From the NCBI RefSeq assembly GCF_026250525.1, contig NZ_CP111049.1, forward strand, positions 186,001-250,000: 64,000 bases of DNA, given 5' to 3'. The notes beneath the pieces were generated by a model. That model had not been told where the DNA came from, searched no databases, and saw nothing but the letters and a program-made list of their open reading frames with translations. Source of the DNA: Chondrinema litorale (GTDB lineage: Bacteria; Bacteroidota; Bacteroidia; Cytophagales; Flammeovirgaceae). Below, piece by piece: positions 53,048 through 61,503 of the stretch. Each line of letters starts with the position of its first letter. The first letter of the stretch is position 1. The translations under genes were made by a program, and so were the position numbers.

Positions 53048-54082
53048 TTATTTTACAATTCCTTGTTTAATTACACTTTCTGCACAAGATAAAACTGCTT
53101 CTCTATTCGATATCGGATTCCACCCTAATTCTTGCTTAGCACGAGAGTTATCTACTTTTCTTTCAACACTTAAATCTATTAAAATTGGCTTAAGAGACTT
53201 ATCAATATTGGCAAAAAGCTTTACCATAAAATCTGGAATTACCATGGAAGGCACCTTTCTATTTGGGTAAGCCTGCTTAACAATTGAGGCTACTTCTTTA
53301 AACTTTAAATATCCCGCTGAACCCACGTAGCGTTTGTTGGCAGCCTGAGGCAATTCCATCGCTCTGATAAGTAAGTCTGCAACTGAGCGAACATCCACCA
53401 CATCGAACCCAATATCTGGAATTGCTGGTGAGCTACCATCCATTGTTTTGATGACAATATTCGCAGAAGTGCCAAAATCTTTTTCTAGTACTGGACCTAA
53501 AATAGCACCCGGACAAACTGTTGCCAGCTCTAAACCAGAAGTGTCTTTTTCTATAAAATCCCAAGCTGCTTTTTCTGCAATGGTTTTGCTGCGGAAATAA
53601 GGTGTGCTGTCTTTTTTGTTTGCAATATTAGTCCAGTCAGATTCGTCAAAAGTGCTATTCCTTTGCTGCTTCGATTTACCGTAAATCATTGCACCAGAAG
53701 ACGAAGTTAACACCACTCTTTTTACTCCATTTGCAGCAGCAGCTTTCAAAATGTTGAGTGTTCCATTTTTACTTGGTAAAATGAGGTCTTCTTCTTTTTT
53801 AGGCAATACTCTCGGAAATGGCGAAGCTACATGCTGGATATAATCTACCCCTTTAGTAATTTCGAACCAGATGTTTTCATCAGTTAAATCTGCCTCTACA
53901 AAACTCAGGTTTTTGAAATTAGCAGTGTGCGTACCTATTACGGAAAGCATATCGCTTGCACGTTGCATCTTTCTTAAAGTACCAATTACCTTATAGCCTT
54001 TTTCTAATAATTGAATGGTGGTATGTGAACCTAAAAAGCCAGTAACACCAGTTAAGAGCACTATATCTTGTTTTTGCATCAT
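53048..54082 (-). CDS. NAD(P)-dependent epimerase/dihydroflavonol-reductase-like SDR
   Basis: About 344 residues from the ATG-ATG at 54082/54079; an in-frame ATG at 54103 would add seven residues. Extended SDR: nucleotide loop LLTGVTGFLGSH, the family's VASPFPRV segment, LTSSSGAMIYG and the catalytic pair in YFRSKTIAEKAA. The type reduces carbonyls such as flavanonols or aldehydes with NADPH. It is followed 7 bp on by a Crp/Fnr gene. Confidence 0.88.
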   Translation of the reverse strand: MMQKQDIVLLTGVTGFLGSHTTIQLLEKGYKVIGTLRKMQRASDMLSVIGTHTANFKNLSFVEADLTDENIWFEITKGVDYIQHVASPFPRVLPKKEEDLILPSKNGTLNILKAAAANGVKRVVLTSSSGAMIYGKSKQQRNSTFDESDWTNIANKKDSTPYFRSKTIAEKAAWDFIEKDTSGLELATVCPGAILGPVLEKDFGTSANIVIKTMDGSSPAIPDIGFDVVDVRSVADLLIRAMELPQAANKRYVGSAGYLKFKEVASIVKQAYPNRKVPSMVIPDFMVKLFANIDKSLKPILIDLSVERKVDNSRAKQELGWNPISNREAVLSCAESVIKQGIVK

Positions 54083-54161
54083 TGAAGTATTAAAGTTTAA
54101 CAATACAATGATGCTCGATACAACCTAGCTATCAATTACCAAATGGTAATTAATAAAATTT

Positions 54162-54899
54162 TTAGCAACCACGACTATAAAACCAAACATTGGGCAAACC
54201 AGATTCATCCATTATTTTTATCCATCCTTCTATTTCAAACTCTATATTTTCTTCTTTGCTCAAAGAGTTCTCACAGGGATGTTCTCTATACTTTATCACT
54301 TTCACTCTTGTCCATAAGCCTTTATTTTCATTGAGAGGAGTAATCTCATATAAATCACCACTCATTCCTATGAGCTTTTCGGAGCTTACATCTGGTAATT
54401 TTCTTAAATTTAGACCCGGATCGTTGGCATAAAGGCCCATTAAGCTTCCGGCTGTTTGGTTCAAGAATTCTTGCCAGTTTATAAGAGCAAAACCATCAGC
54501 TTCAATTTCTTTTTTACTCAGCCAATAAGCTACGTCTTTGTTCACCACTCTTACAAAATCTCCTTCTCTCTCGAAATATGAGATAGCCCAAATTTCGTAA
54601 CTAATTTCCTTAAAGTTTTCAATTGCTATAGGTTCAGATTCTTCTCCTGTTAAAGCAAAGAAATATAGTTTATACGGTGTTTGATCATCTACTTTGAAAT
54701 TGTCTTTAAGTTTTAAAACACCTATGTGCTTACCATTGGGTGCATCATAAACTTTAAAACCTTTTGTTGGTGAATAAATACAGCAATTATCTTCTGATGC
54801 GAAAGAGCTCGAAGGTAGGATTAATCCATTTTGAAAAGCTTGCGCATAACAATAAATACATGAGATTTGAAACAGCAGAAGTAGGAGAAATTTTTTCAT
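54162..54899 (-). CDS. SH3-like exported hypothetical protein
   Basis: About 245 residues. The start at 54899 gives a normal signal peptide (MKKFLLLLLFQI to CYAQ); an upstream ATG at 54932 would put eleven extra residues before it. The mature part has two beta-rich regions; the second (about 170-215: DPGLNLRKLPDVSSEKLIG to GLWTRVKV) is a bacterial SH3-like domain, often a cell-wall-binding module. Ten or so cysteines and aromatic residues near the ends suggest disulfides. Function unknown. Confidence 0.75.
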   Translation of the reverse strand: MKKFLLLLLFQISCIYCYAQAFQNGLILPSSSFASEDNCCIYSPTKGFKVYDAPNGKHIGVLKLKDNFKVDDQTPYKLYFFALTGEESEPIAIENFKEISYEIWAISYFEREGDFVRVVNKDVAYWLSKKEIEADGFALINWQEFLNQTAGSLMGLYANDPGLNLRKLPDVSSEKLIGMSGDLYEITPLNENKGLWTRVKVIKYREHPCENSLSKEENIEFEIEGWIKIMDESGLPNVWFYSRGC

Positions 54900-54992
54900 T
54901 AGCTTTTGAAATTGATAGCGAAAGTGTCTCAAATATCTTTTTTTGATTAATTTAAGCCTATATTTTTTTGATTCAATTCTTTCTCAATCGAA

Positions 54993-55635
54993 GTGAAAAT
55001 TAAGCTTAAACAAAACATCATCAATTATTCTATTGAATTTATTTTCATTTTTAGCAGTGTTTATTTCGCCTTTTGGTTAACCAAACAGGGAGAAGAGGCC
55101 AAAATTAAAAAGATAGAAAGACAGGCTGTAACCATGCTGCATAATGAATTGAAAGAGAATGCCATACAGCTCGATAAATCCTTTGAGTATCATAAAGAAA
55201 TTACCGAGCACCTATCTACCTATGCAGACAGTGTAGATAGGTGCTGATAAACTACGCCCCATAGAGCATATTAAGCCTTTTTTTAATCGAAGGGCAAATA
55301 GTTTAGGCTTTCCTAACATTAAAGAAATTGCTTGGCAAACTTTACAAAATTCTGAAGCTTATGTCTATCTTGATTATAAACTTGCTAGCGAATTGGGTGA
55401 GCTTTATTACATTCAAGATGTTGGTGTAAAGAGCACTGCCAAGGGAATTATAAATGATATTTTTAATTCAAAATCTTATTATCATAGAGAAGAGTCTGAA
55501 GCTATAGTGATACAAACCGCTTACTATTTTAATGAGTTAAAAGGTCAAGAAGAGTTTTTACTATACTTTACTAATAAAGCTATTGAAAGTCTTGAAAAGC
55601 ATTATGATTTTTTGAAAGATAGTGAAGAGAGTTAG
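54993..55635 (+). pseudogene. Frameshifted gene for a one-TM, coiled-coil-like protein
   Basis: Two adjacent frames read as one interrupted protein of about 213 residues. The first starts at GTG 54993, with one TM helix (about 14-30) and a charged helical run, and stops at TGA 55245-55247. The second frame is open from 55237 to the stop at 55633-55635 and continues smoothly with ADKLRPIEHIKPFFNRR. The break falls inside a perfect 13-bp inverted repeat (55207-55219 and 55233-55245). N-terminal layout resembles small Bacteroidota membrane proteins of unknown role. It may be a real mutation or a sequencing error. The 3' end is 1 bp from the convergent photolyase gene. Confidence 0.75.
55207..55245. 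repeat. Perfect inverted repeat at the frameshift site
   Basis: Arms AGCACCTATCTAC (55207-55219) and GTAGATAGGTGCT (55233-55245) with a 13-nt loop. The arms are perfectly complementary even though the left one lies in the first reading frame of the broken gene and the right one contains the premature stop region. Confidence 0.9.
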
Positions 55636-55636
55636 T

Positions 55637-57121
55637 CTAAGCATCTAACTTTTCTAAAAACTTATCGGCGGTTTCGAGGTAGTTGTTCCTTTTTACGGCA
55701 GGCATTTTATCATAGGTATTGATCAGCATGTTTAAGCGTGGGTTTTTCTCAAAGAAATCTCGCTGAATATGCATAAAGCGCCAAAAAAGTGCATCCCATA
55801 TTTTCTGCCAATCTCCTTTTTTGTAATCGCTCATTTTCATGAGGTAATTGCTACTGCTTATGTACGGTTTGGTTGCCATTAAACCACCATCTGCAAACTG
55901 ACTCATACCATACACATTGGTTACCATTACCCAGTCGTAGGCATCTATAAACAATTCCATAAACCAACGATAAACTTCGTCGGGATCAAACTCGCAGAGC
56001 AACATAAAATTTCCCAACACCATAAGTCGCTCGATGTGGTGGCAATAACCTGTTTCCAACACCTTTTTTATCGTTTTATCAATGGGTTCAATTCCTGTGC
56101 TTCCATCGTAAAATGATGTTGGTATTTTTCTGCTAAAACCCCAGTAATTTCTAGTGCGTTCGTCTGAACCTTTGCACTCATAAACACCTCTTATAAACTC
56201 ACGCCAACCAATTATTTGCCTTACAAAACCCTCTAAAGAGTTAATGGGAATATCTTTCTTTTTGGCAAACTCCAGTGCACTTTCGAGAACAAACTGTGGA
56301 GTGAGTAAACCTGTATTTAACATCGGAGTTAACAGACTGTGATTCAGTATGCTTTCTTTAGCTACTATGGCATCTTCGTAATCGCCAAATTCTTTAAATC
56401 GCTCTTCTAAAAATTCATCGAGCCACTTTTTAGCATCATCAAAATCATAGGGGTATAACTGCTTTTCTGAGAGTTTTCCCGGATTCTTACTAAAATGTTT
56501 TTCTACGTATTTTACAGCTTCTTTATAAGTGTTTTTAGTATAAGGATATGAGATTTTCGGAGCTTCTTTTTTAACTGGAAACTTCTTTCTGTTTTCTGCA
56601 TCAAACGACCATTTTTCTCCTACTGGCTCTCCATCTTCTTCAATTAAAATATTCCTTTTCTTCCTTTCTTGCTTATAAAAAGTAGCCTGAAAAAACTTCT
56701 TTTTTGATGCTTTAAAAAAATGTTGATTGTCTTCTCTGGTGTTCAAAAAAAGCTTATTTTCATATTCTTTCAGTTCTATACTACAAGTCTTAGCAGTTTT
56801 CTCAATACGCTTTTCTAACCAATTATCTGTCGGGTTCAGATAGTGTATACAATCTACTTTGCCTTTTACATTGTTGATAAATTCTCGAATATCAGCTTCC
56901 TTTTTATTACAATCAATGTAGTTTACTTCTTTGCCTTTTTCTGCTAAGTAAGAAGCATAAAATTTCATACTAGCTCGATGGAAAGCCAACTTGGTTTTAT
57001 GGAATTTATACTGTTTAAAAAATAGATATTCTTCTATTAAGTAGATGGAATGATCTAATTCCAACAAAGGACTTTGCTCAAACAATTGATGAGGAAATAC
57101 AAGGCTGATTGTTGTTGACAT
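55637..57121 (-). CDS. PhrB-type cryptochrome/photolyase lacking Fe-S cysteines
   Basis: 494 residues. It matches the prokaryotic (6-4)-photolyase/cryptochrome group (DPRP): N-terminal alpha/beta domain (about 1-130), then the FAD helical domain with RQIIGWREFIRG, GYCHHIERLMVLGNF, WVMVTNVYGMSQFADGG, KPYISSSNYLMKMSDY and FWRFM. In PhrB four cysteines hold a [4Fe-4S] cluster; here the MSDYCxxC segment reads MSDYKKGDWQ, the following loop is about ten residues shorter, and the first cluster cysteine position is Ile. It should still bind FAD. It is followed upstream by a second photolyase-like gene 15 bp away. Start ATG at 57121. Confidence 0.9.
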   Translation of the reverse strand: MSTTISLVFPHQLFEQSPLLELDHSIYLIEEYLFFKQYKFHKTKLAFHRASMKFYASYLAEKGKEVNYIDCNKKEADIREFINNVKGKVDCIHYLNPTDNWLEKRIEKTAKTCSIELKEYENKLFLNTREDNQHFFKASKKKFFQATFYKQERKKRNILIEEDGEPVGEKWSFDAENRKKFPVKKEAPKISYPYTKNTYKEAVKYVEKHFSKNPGKLSEKQLYPYDFDDAKKWLDEFLEERFKEFGDYEDAIVAKESILNHSLLTPMLNTGLLTPQFVLESALEFAKKKDIPINSLEGFVRQIIGWREFIRGVYECKGSDERTRNYWGFSRKIPTSFYDGSTGIEPIDKTIKKVLETGYCHHIERLMVLGNFMLLCEFDPDEVYRWFMELFIDAYDWVMVTNVYGMSQFADGGLMATKPYISSSNYLMKMSDYKKGDWQKIWDALFWRFMHIQRDFFEKNPRLNMLINTYDKMPAVKRNNYLETADKFLEKLDA

Positions 57122-57136
57122 GTGTGTGTTTTATAA

Positions 57137-58225
57137 TTAGCTGAGTTCTTTTTTACATTTTTTCCAGAAGGCAAAGAAGGAAGGAAAGTATCCGGTAACA
57201 TTAAACATCCAATCTCTTGGATGCGCTGTTCCTTTATATTTTTTATTAAGTGGATGCTCTTTAAAATGAATATCTTTTAACTCGAATTGATTTACCAAGT
57301 CGGAAAACTCTCCTGTGAAAATTTGTAGGTTTTGGATGTTTTTTCCCAATTGCATCATAAAATCAATGCTTTTATCAGCAATTGGATATTGCTTAAAAAC
57401 AGAAGGTTCGATTAGCAAAATCTTATTGCAATCTGATTCTGGCGCCCATTGAGGATCGAGGTTGTACCAATTAAAAATGTAAGTGGGTAGGTTTTTATCT
57501 AGTGTTATTTTATCTGAAACCGGTAATTTGGTTTTTAATTCAGGTAGAGCCAATTCTTGTAATTCACTAGGAATTTCTTTTGGTGGTAATTTCTCATAAG
57601 GAACATCCAAAAAGGTATCTTCTTGATCAGAATAGCAATACTTATTGATGTTCGCTTGATTGGCTACATATTTTTTACCTGCATTTGCACCAGCTACCCA
57701 TTGCCAACTTAAAGCATTACTCGCCCAATCTCCATCCAACAGATGATAATACATCCATTTTGCAGGCAAATACCAGTGAGACTTAGCCACATTGCAAGCG
57801 ACAGAAGCCGTATACACTCTTACATGATTATGCATATATCCACCCTCATATAAATCTTCGATACCAGTATCTATGGCATCAATGCTTGTTTTTGCTTGAA
57901 TGATTGCCGAAGACATTTTTTCGTTGGAAACATCTTGTTGAAGCTGTCTTAAATCTTGGTTAATGGCATCACCTTTTGCAATCCACACTTGTTGCCAATA
58001 ATCTCTCCAAGCCAACTCTTGCACAAATCGCTCAATTTCTTTTGCATCATATCCTCTTTTGAGGGTCTGCTCAAAAATATATTTGGCAGAAATAACTCCT
58101 CTGGAAATGTAAGGAGAAAGCTTAGTGACAGCACCATCTATAAAATTTCTGGTTTTGGCATAATCGATAGGTTCGACTTCTTCCACTTGCTGCAATATCT
58201 GCTGATAATCTGTTATAAACTCCAT
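57137..58225 (-). CDS. Photolyase-like FAD-binding protein with permuted domain order
   Basis: 362 residues. The N-terminal 1-220 is the photolyase FAD domain: TKLSPYISRGVIS, ELAWRDYWQQVW, GYMHNHVRVYTAS, YYHLLDGDWASNALSWQWVAG. Residues about 250-362 (NKILLIEPSVFKQYPIADKS, then GEFSDLV) look like an alpha/beta nucleotide-type domain, similar to the N-terminal half of ordinary photolyases. Normal photolyases have the alpha/beta domain first. It lies between the PhrB-like gene and an SDR-DUF2867 gene on the same strand, 15 and 52 bp away. A DNA repair or light-sensing role is likely. Domain order was judged by eye. Confidence 0.82.
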   Translation of the reverse strand: MEFITDYQQILQQVEEVEPIDYAKTRNFIDGAVTKLSPYISRGVISAKYIFEQTLKRGYDAKEIERFVQELAWRDYWQQVWIAKGDAINQDLRQLQQDVSNEKMSSAIIQAKTSIDAIDTGIEDLYEGGYMHNHVRVYTASVACNVAKSHWYLPAKWMYYHLLDGDWASNALSWQWVAGANAGKKYVANQANINKYCYSDQEDTFLDVPYEKLPPKEIPSELQELALPELKTKLPVSDKITLDKNLPTYIFNWYNLDPQWAPESDCNKILLIEPSVFKQYPIADKSIDFMMQLGKNIQNLQIFTGEFSDLVNQFELKDIHFKEHPLNKKYKGTAHPRDWMFNVTGYFPSFFAFWKKCKKELS

Positions 58226-58277
58226 TTTTGTATGATTGCCTGTTCATTCAAATTGTTTAAAATAGATTAATACAGAT

Positions 58278-59699
58278 TTATTCTTTAGCAGCTAAATGGC
58301 TAATCATACCATTAAACACAAAACCATGAAAAGGGAAAACCGAATACCAATACAGCCTACCCAAGATGCCTTTAGCTCTGAAAGTGGCAGTTTGATAAAG
58401 TTTGCCATCGTTTATTCTAAATTCTAGCCAAGCTTCGCCAGGTAGTTTCATTTCGGCGAAGAGTAGTAATCTACCTTCTTCTTTATTGGCGTATAAAACC
58501 CGCCAAAAATCAATCGCATCACCAGATGTAATAATACTTGGACTCGTTCTACCTCTTCGCAGACCAACCCCACCTACTAGTTTATCCATGTACCCACGGA
58601 TTTTCCATAGCCAAGTACCATAATACCAACCAGTATTTCCACCTATTCGCCAAAGCTTTTGTATGGTTTTTTGTTTGTCTTGTACTTTTCTGTTTCTCTT
58701 ATCTTTAAAACAACCATGTGTAGGTACATCAATAAAATCTGAAATATTGAAATTGAGTTTGCTACTGGCAAAAGAATCTTTCCAGCTAGAGACAATTTCG
58801 TTACTCTCAATCTTGGTAAAAGCCCTTTTCAAAGCTTGCTGATAGGTATAATCCTTTATCAGGATAATCTTTTTAATATCATCATTCTTACAAATTACTT
58901 CTACTTTCATACTATCTACTAATGCCATCGCTAAACGGTAAGATGTAGAAGTAACAAAATATAACCAGTAAGAGGATAAACGGGGAGTCATTACCGGAAC
59001 TATAAAAATGGCTCTGTCCAGATTTCTTGCTTTGGAAAAGCCCAAAAGCATTTCTTTATAAGTGAGAATATCTGGGCCGCCAATATCAAAACTTTTATCG
59101 TAAACAGCCTCATTTAACAAAGAGCCATAAAGCAATGTAATTACATCTGCTACTGCAATGGGCTGACATTTTGTATTGAGCCATTTGGGAGCAATCATCA
59201 CCGGAAGTTTCTCCACCAAATCTCTAATTATCTCGAATGAAGCACTACCAGAGCCAATAATAATTCCAGCTCTAAGCGTAGTACAATGGTAATTGCCTTT
59301 ACACAATTCTGTCTCTACATTTTTTCTGGAACCAAGGTGCTTGGAGAGCTCATCTTCATTTACAATACCACTTAGGTAAATTACCTGTTTCACTTTGGTT
59401 TGATTGAGTTGTGCTCTAAAGTTTTCAACACAGGTTTGCTCCAATTTATCGTAATTTCCAGACGAAGACATAGAATGTACGAGATAGTATGCTGCATCTA
59501 TATCCTCTGGAATTTGCTTCAATGTATCTCTATTTAACAAATCAATTTCTAAGATTTCAATTTTCTCTAGAATTGACTTTTTAGGATTAAAGCGCTTTTT
59601 ATCTCTTACACAGCATATCACCTGATGCCCTTTATCTACCAGTACGGGCAATAATCTCTTACCTATGTATCCTGTAGCTCCTGTTAGTAAAACCTTCAT
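58278..59699 (-). CDS. SDR-DUF2867 fusion protein
   Basis: 473 residues. N-terminal atypical SDR (about 1-225) with LLTGATGYIGKRLLP and AAYYLVHSMSSSGNYD, RAGIIIGSGSASF. A C-terminal DUF2867 domain follows (about 320-470), including GNTGWYYGTWLWKIRGYMDKLVGG-like segments, AIDFWRVL and RLYWYSVFPFHGFVFNGM. The fusion is common beside photolyase genes in Bacteroidota and Proteobacteria and is thought to belong to light-stress responses. First gene of the three-gene set. Its substrate is unknown. Confidence 0.87.
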   Translation of the reverse strand: MKVLLTGATGYIGKRLLPVLVDKGHQVICCVRDKKRFNPKKSILEKIEILEIDLLNRDTLKQIPEDIDAAYYLVHSMSSSGNYDKLEQTCVENFRAQLNQTKVKQVIYLSGIVNEDELSKHLGSRKNVETELCKGNYHCTTLRAGIIIGSGSASFEIIRDLVEKLPVMIAPKWLNTKCQPIAVADVITLLYGSLLNEAVYDKSFDIGGPDILTYKEMLLGFSKARNLDRAIFIVPVMTPRLSSYWLYFVTSTSYRLAMALVDSMKVEVICKNDDIKKIILIKDYTYQQALKRAFTKIESNEIVSSWKDSFASSKLNFNISDFIDVPTHGCFKDKRNRKVQDKQKTIQKLWRIGGNTGWYYGTWLWKIRGYMDKLVGGVGLRRGRTSPSIITSGDAIDFWRVLYANKEEGRLLLFAEMKLPGEAWLEFRINDGKLYQTATFRAKGILGRLYWYSVFPFHGFVFNGMISHLAAKE

Positions 59700-60081
59700 A
59701 TTTGTGAATCAAATTTTGGTATACCAGATATTTACTTATTGTAATTAATCTGGTAAGAAGGTTTTTAACTTTTTTGTTTTGAGGAATTTAGGTTGAATGT
59801 TAGTTTATTGAAATTTAATTTTTCAAACAAAAAATCTGATTACCAAATAGCTAAGTTGTTCTTTTAACTTGACTTAAAAGAACGAAAAACTCAAGACTGT
59901 GGACAAATTCACTAAATTTTCTATATGATTACTAAAAAATCCAAAACTCGTTACACTCAAACACTGGATTTTTTTACGCAATCATTTCAAAAATTCTTAA
60001 CGCAATTTGACCAAGGTCGAAAAATGTTTTACAATTAAATACTTACTCTAAATTTATTTAGGTAATTACATTAACTAACAA
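59700..60081. promoter_or_regulatory. Intergenic region with perfect 10-bp hairpin
   Basis: A 382-bp gap. GTTCTTTTAA/TTAAAAGAAC (59858-59867, 59874-59883; 6-nt loop) has no T run after it and lies about 160 bp upstream of the SDR-DUF2867 start; it may be an operator. The NADAR operon's terminator is at 59934-59974. No gene seen. Confidence 0.4.
59934..59974 (-). terminator. Terminator of the TenA-NADAR operon
   Basis: 10-bp stem (AAAAAATCCA 59934-59943, TGGATTTTTT 59965-59974), 21-nt loop, T run on both strands. It lies about 108 bp after the NADAR stop codon, which is rather far. Confidence 0.6.
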
Positions 60082-60522
60082 TTATTTCAATTCATCTCGC
60101 AGTCTCATTAGTATTTTTCCAAGCATATTTTTTCCTTTTCCGTCACCCCCATCTCCCCAATAATTATCATTCTCTGTATGTTCTACCAATTGTATCTCTT
60201 CAGTTTCGAGCAGTAAGTTTTTTAAATCTTTGTGTTGGATAAACTTGGCTTTTACTGCATCATACATCACGTTGTCTTTTACTTTGTCCCAATCTCTTCT
60301 GATTTTTACTTTTCGTTTTCTGCCTAACTCTGCAGCTTTCATTGGAGAAGCAGATTTACGAATTTTATTTTCGTGTTCTGTTCCTGCAAATTTTTGAGCC
60401 TGAAAGTAATGCTCAGAAGTTGGCCAACACTTTCCTTTTAACTTGATAGGGTAAAGTGCAAAGTTTGAAAACTCTCCATATTGATCTTGTACACTATAAA
60501 AATTGATGGTTCCTTCTGACAT
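60082..60522 (-). CDS. NADAR-family protein (YbiA/RibX-like N-glycosidase)
   Basis: 146 residues, the normal single-domain size. Motifs: INFYSVQDQYGEFSNFALYP, WPTSEHYFQAQKF and NDNYWGDGGDGKGKNMLGKIL, all diagnostic of NADAR. Characterised members cleave N-glycosidic bonds in reactive riboflavin-pathway intermediates, or ADP-ribose adducts on guanine. It is the last gene of an operon with tenA and two small membrane proteins, 7 bp after the second membrane gene. A vitamin-damage-control role would fit the company of TenA. Confidence 0.92.
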   Translation of the reverse strand: MSEGTINFYSVQDQYGEFSNFALYPIKLKGKCWPTSEHYFQAQKFAGTEHENKIRKSASPMKAAELGRKRKVKIRRDWDKVKDNVMYDAVKAKFIQHKDLKNLLLETEEIQLVEHTENDNYWGDGGDGKGKNMLGKILMRLRDELK

Positions 60523-60529
60523 TTATCTT

Positions 60530-60988
60530 TTAACTGATGGTTTTTAACTTGTGAGATTTAATACTCCCAATGGTAAAATTAATAAGAAATAAAAAGACTG
60601 ATACTAACCAAAAAATACCATCTATCGAAATCATACTACTCCTTGGGATGAGACTAGCCCTGCTATTTGAAAAAGGCTTGTATGAATTCGGAAAAAGAAT
60701 AAAATACAAAAGTCCAAATTCAATAATTAGCAAAAAAACTAAATGAAATGCGGTAATCCCTTTGACTAAATCTAAGTGTTTAATTATCCAGTAAAATAGT
60801 CCAAAGATTACTGGCAAATATGATAATAGAAAAATAGCAGAGGTTTTAGGTATATTGAATGGATTCCTATCCAATAAATCATCAGGTATTTCTTGCTTAA
60901 AAACTATAACTATGAGAGAGTTGAATACAAAGCAAATCCATAAAACAATAAATGGCTTATTAGATGCAAATTCATAAATTCTCTTCAC
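60530..60988 (-). CDS. Small four-TM membrane protein
   Basis: 152 residues with about four hydrophobic helices. It is a paralogue of the next upstream gene: KPFIVLWICFVFNSLIVIVF aligns with KPYIVLWGAIPCMLLVIIFF, and the KHLDLVKGITAFHLVF and KNLKLFKWITFFHLVF segments match. This copy has lost the LHDTY motif of its sister. Function unknown. It lies between that sister (41 bp) and the NADAR gene (7 bp). Confidence 0.75.
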   Translation of the reverse strand: MKRIYEFASNKPFIVLWICFVFNSLIVIVFKQEIPDDLLDRNPFNIPKTSAIFLLSYLPVIFGLFYWIIKHLDLVKGITAFHLVFLLIIEFGLLYFILFPNSYKPFSNSRASLIPRSSMISIDGIFWLVSVFLFLINFTIGSIKSHKLKTIS

Positions 60989-61029
60989 TTAAAATTAAGA
61001 TTTAAATCAGTAAATAGGTATGAATTATT

Positions 61030-61503
61030 TCAACTTACCACTTTCCTAATAAAAACTTGAAATAGGTTTATGAGAAATAAAATACTAGTAAGGATGAAAC
61101 CGAAAACAACTATATTAAAAATTTGATTTAATTTCATATATAAATCAGAACCAAAGCTAAGTTTCCAAATTTCAGCGGGAGAAATAGAAGCTATTCTATA
61201 AAACATAAACAGGAATACATTAAGAATGTAAAATACCAAGTGAAAAAAAGTTATCCACTTAAACAACTTTAAATTTTTTGTCATCCTATAAATTAATCCA
61301 AGTATGCACGCTATTGTTGAAAAGAAAAATGATAATGTATACTTCTCAAAAATAAAATAGGTATCATGTAACTGTATGTCTTTTGGTTCAATCTCAAAGA
61401 AGATAATAACTAGAAGCATACAAGGTATTGCTCCCCACAAAACTATGTATGGCTTTGTTACAAGAAATTTATAAAACTGCTTCAAACTTCTCAACACTTG
61501 CAT
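61030..61503 (-). CDS. Small four-TM membrane protein with LHDTY motif
   Basis: 157 residues, about four membrane helices. The stretch KDIQLHDTYFI resembles the HDTYxVVAHFHYV region of haem-copper oxidase subunit I, as I recall for a family of small Bacteroidota membrane proteins, but the second part of that motif is absent here. The start codon directly abuts the tenA stop with no bases between. A tandem paralogue follows. Function unknown. Confidence 0.75.
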   Translation of the reverse strand: MQVLRSLKQFYKFLVTKPYIVLWGAIPCMLLVIIFFEIEPKDIQLHDTYFIFEKYTLSFFFSTIACILGLIYRMTKNLKLFKWITFFHLVFYILNVFLFMFYRIASISPAEIWKLSFGSDLYMKLNQIFNIVVFGFILTSILFLINLFQVFIRKVVS

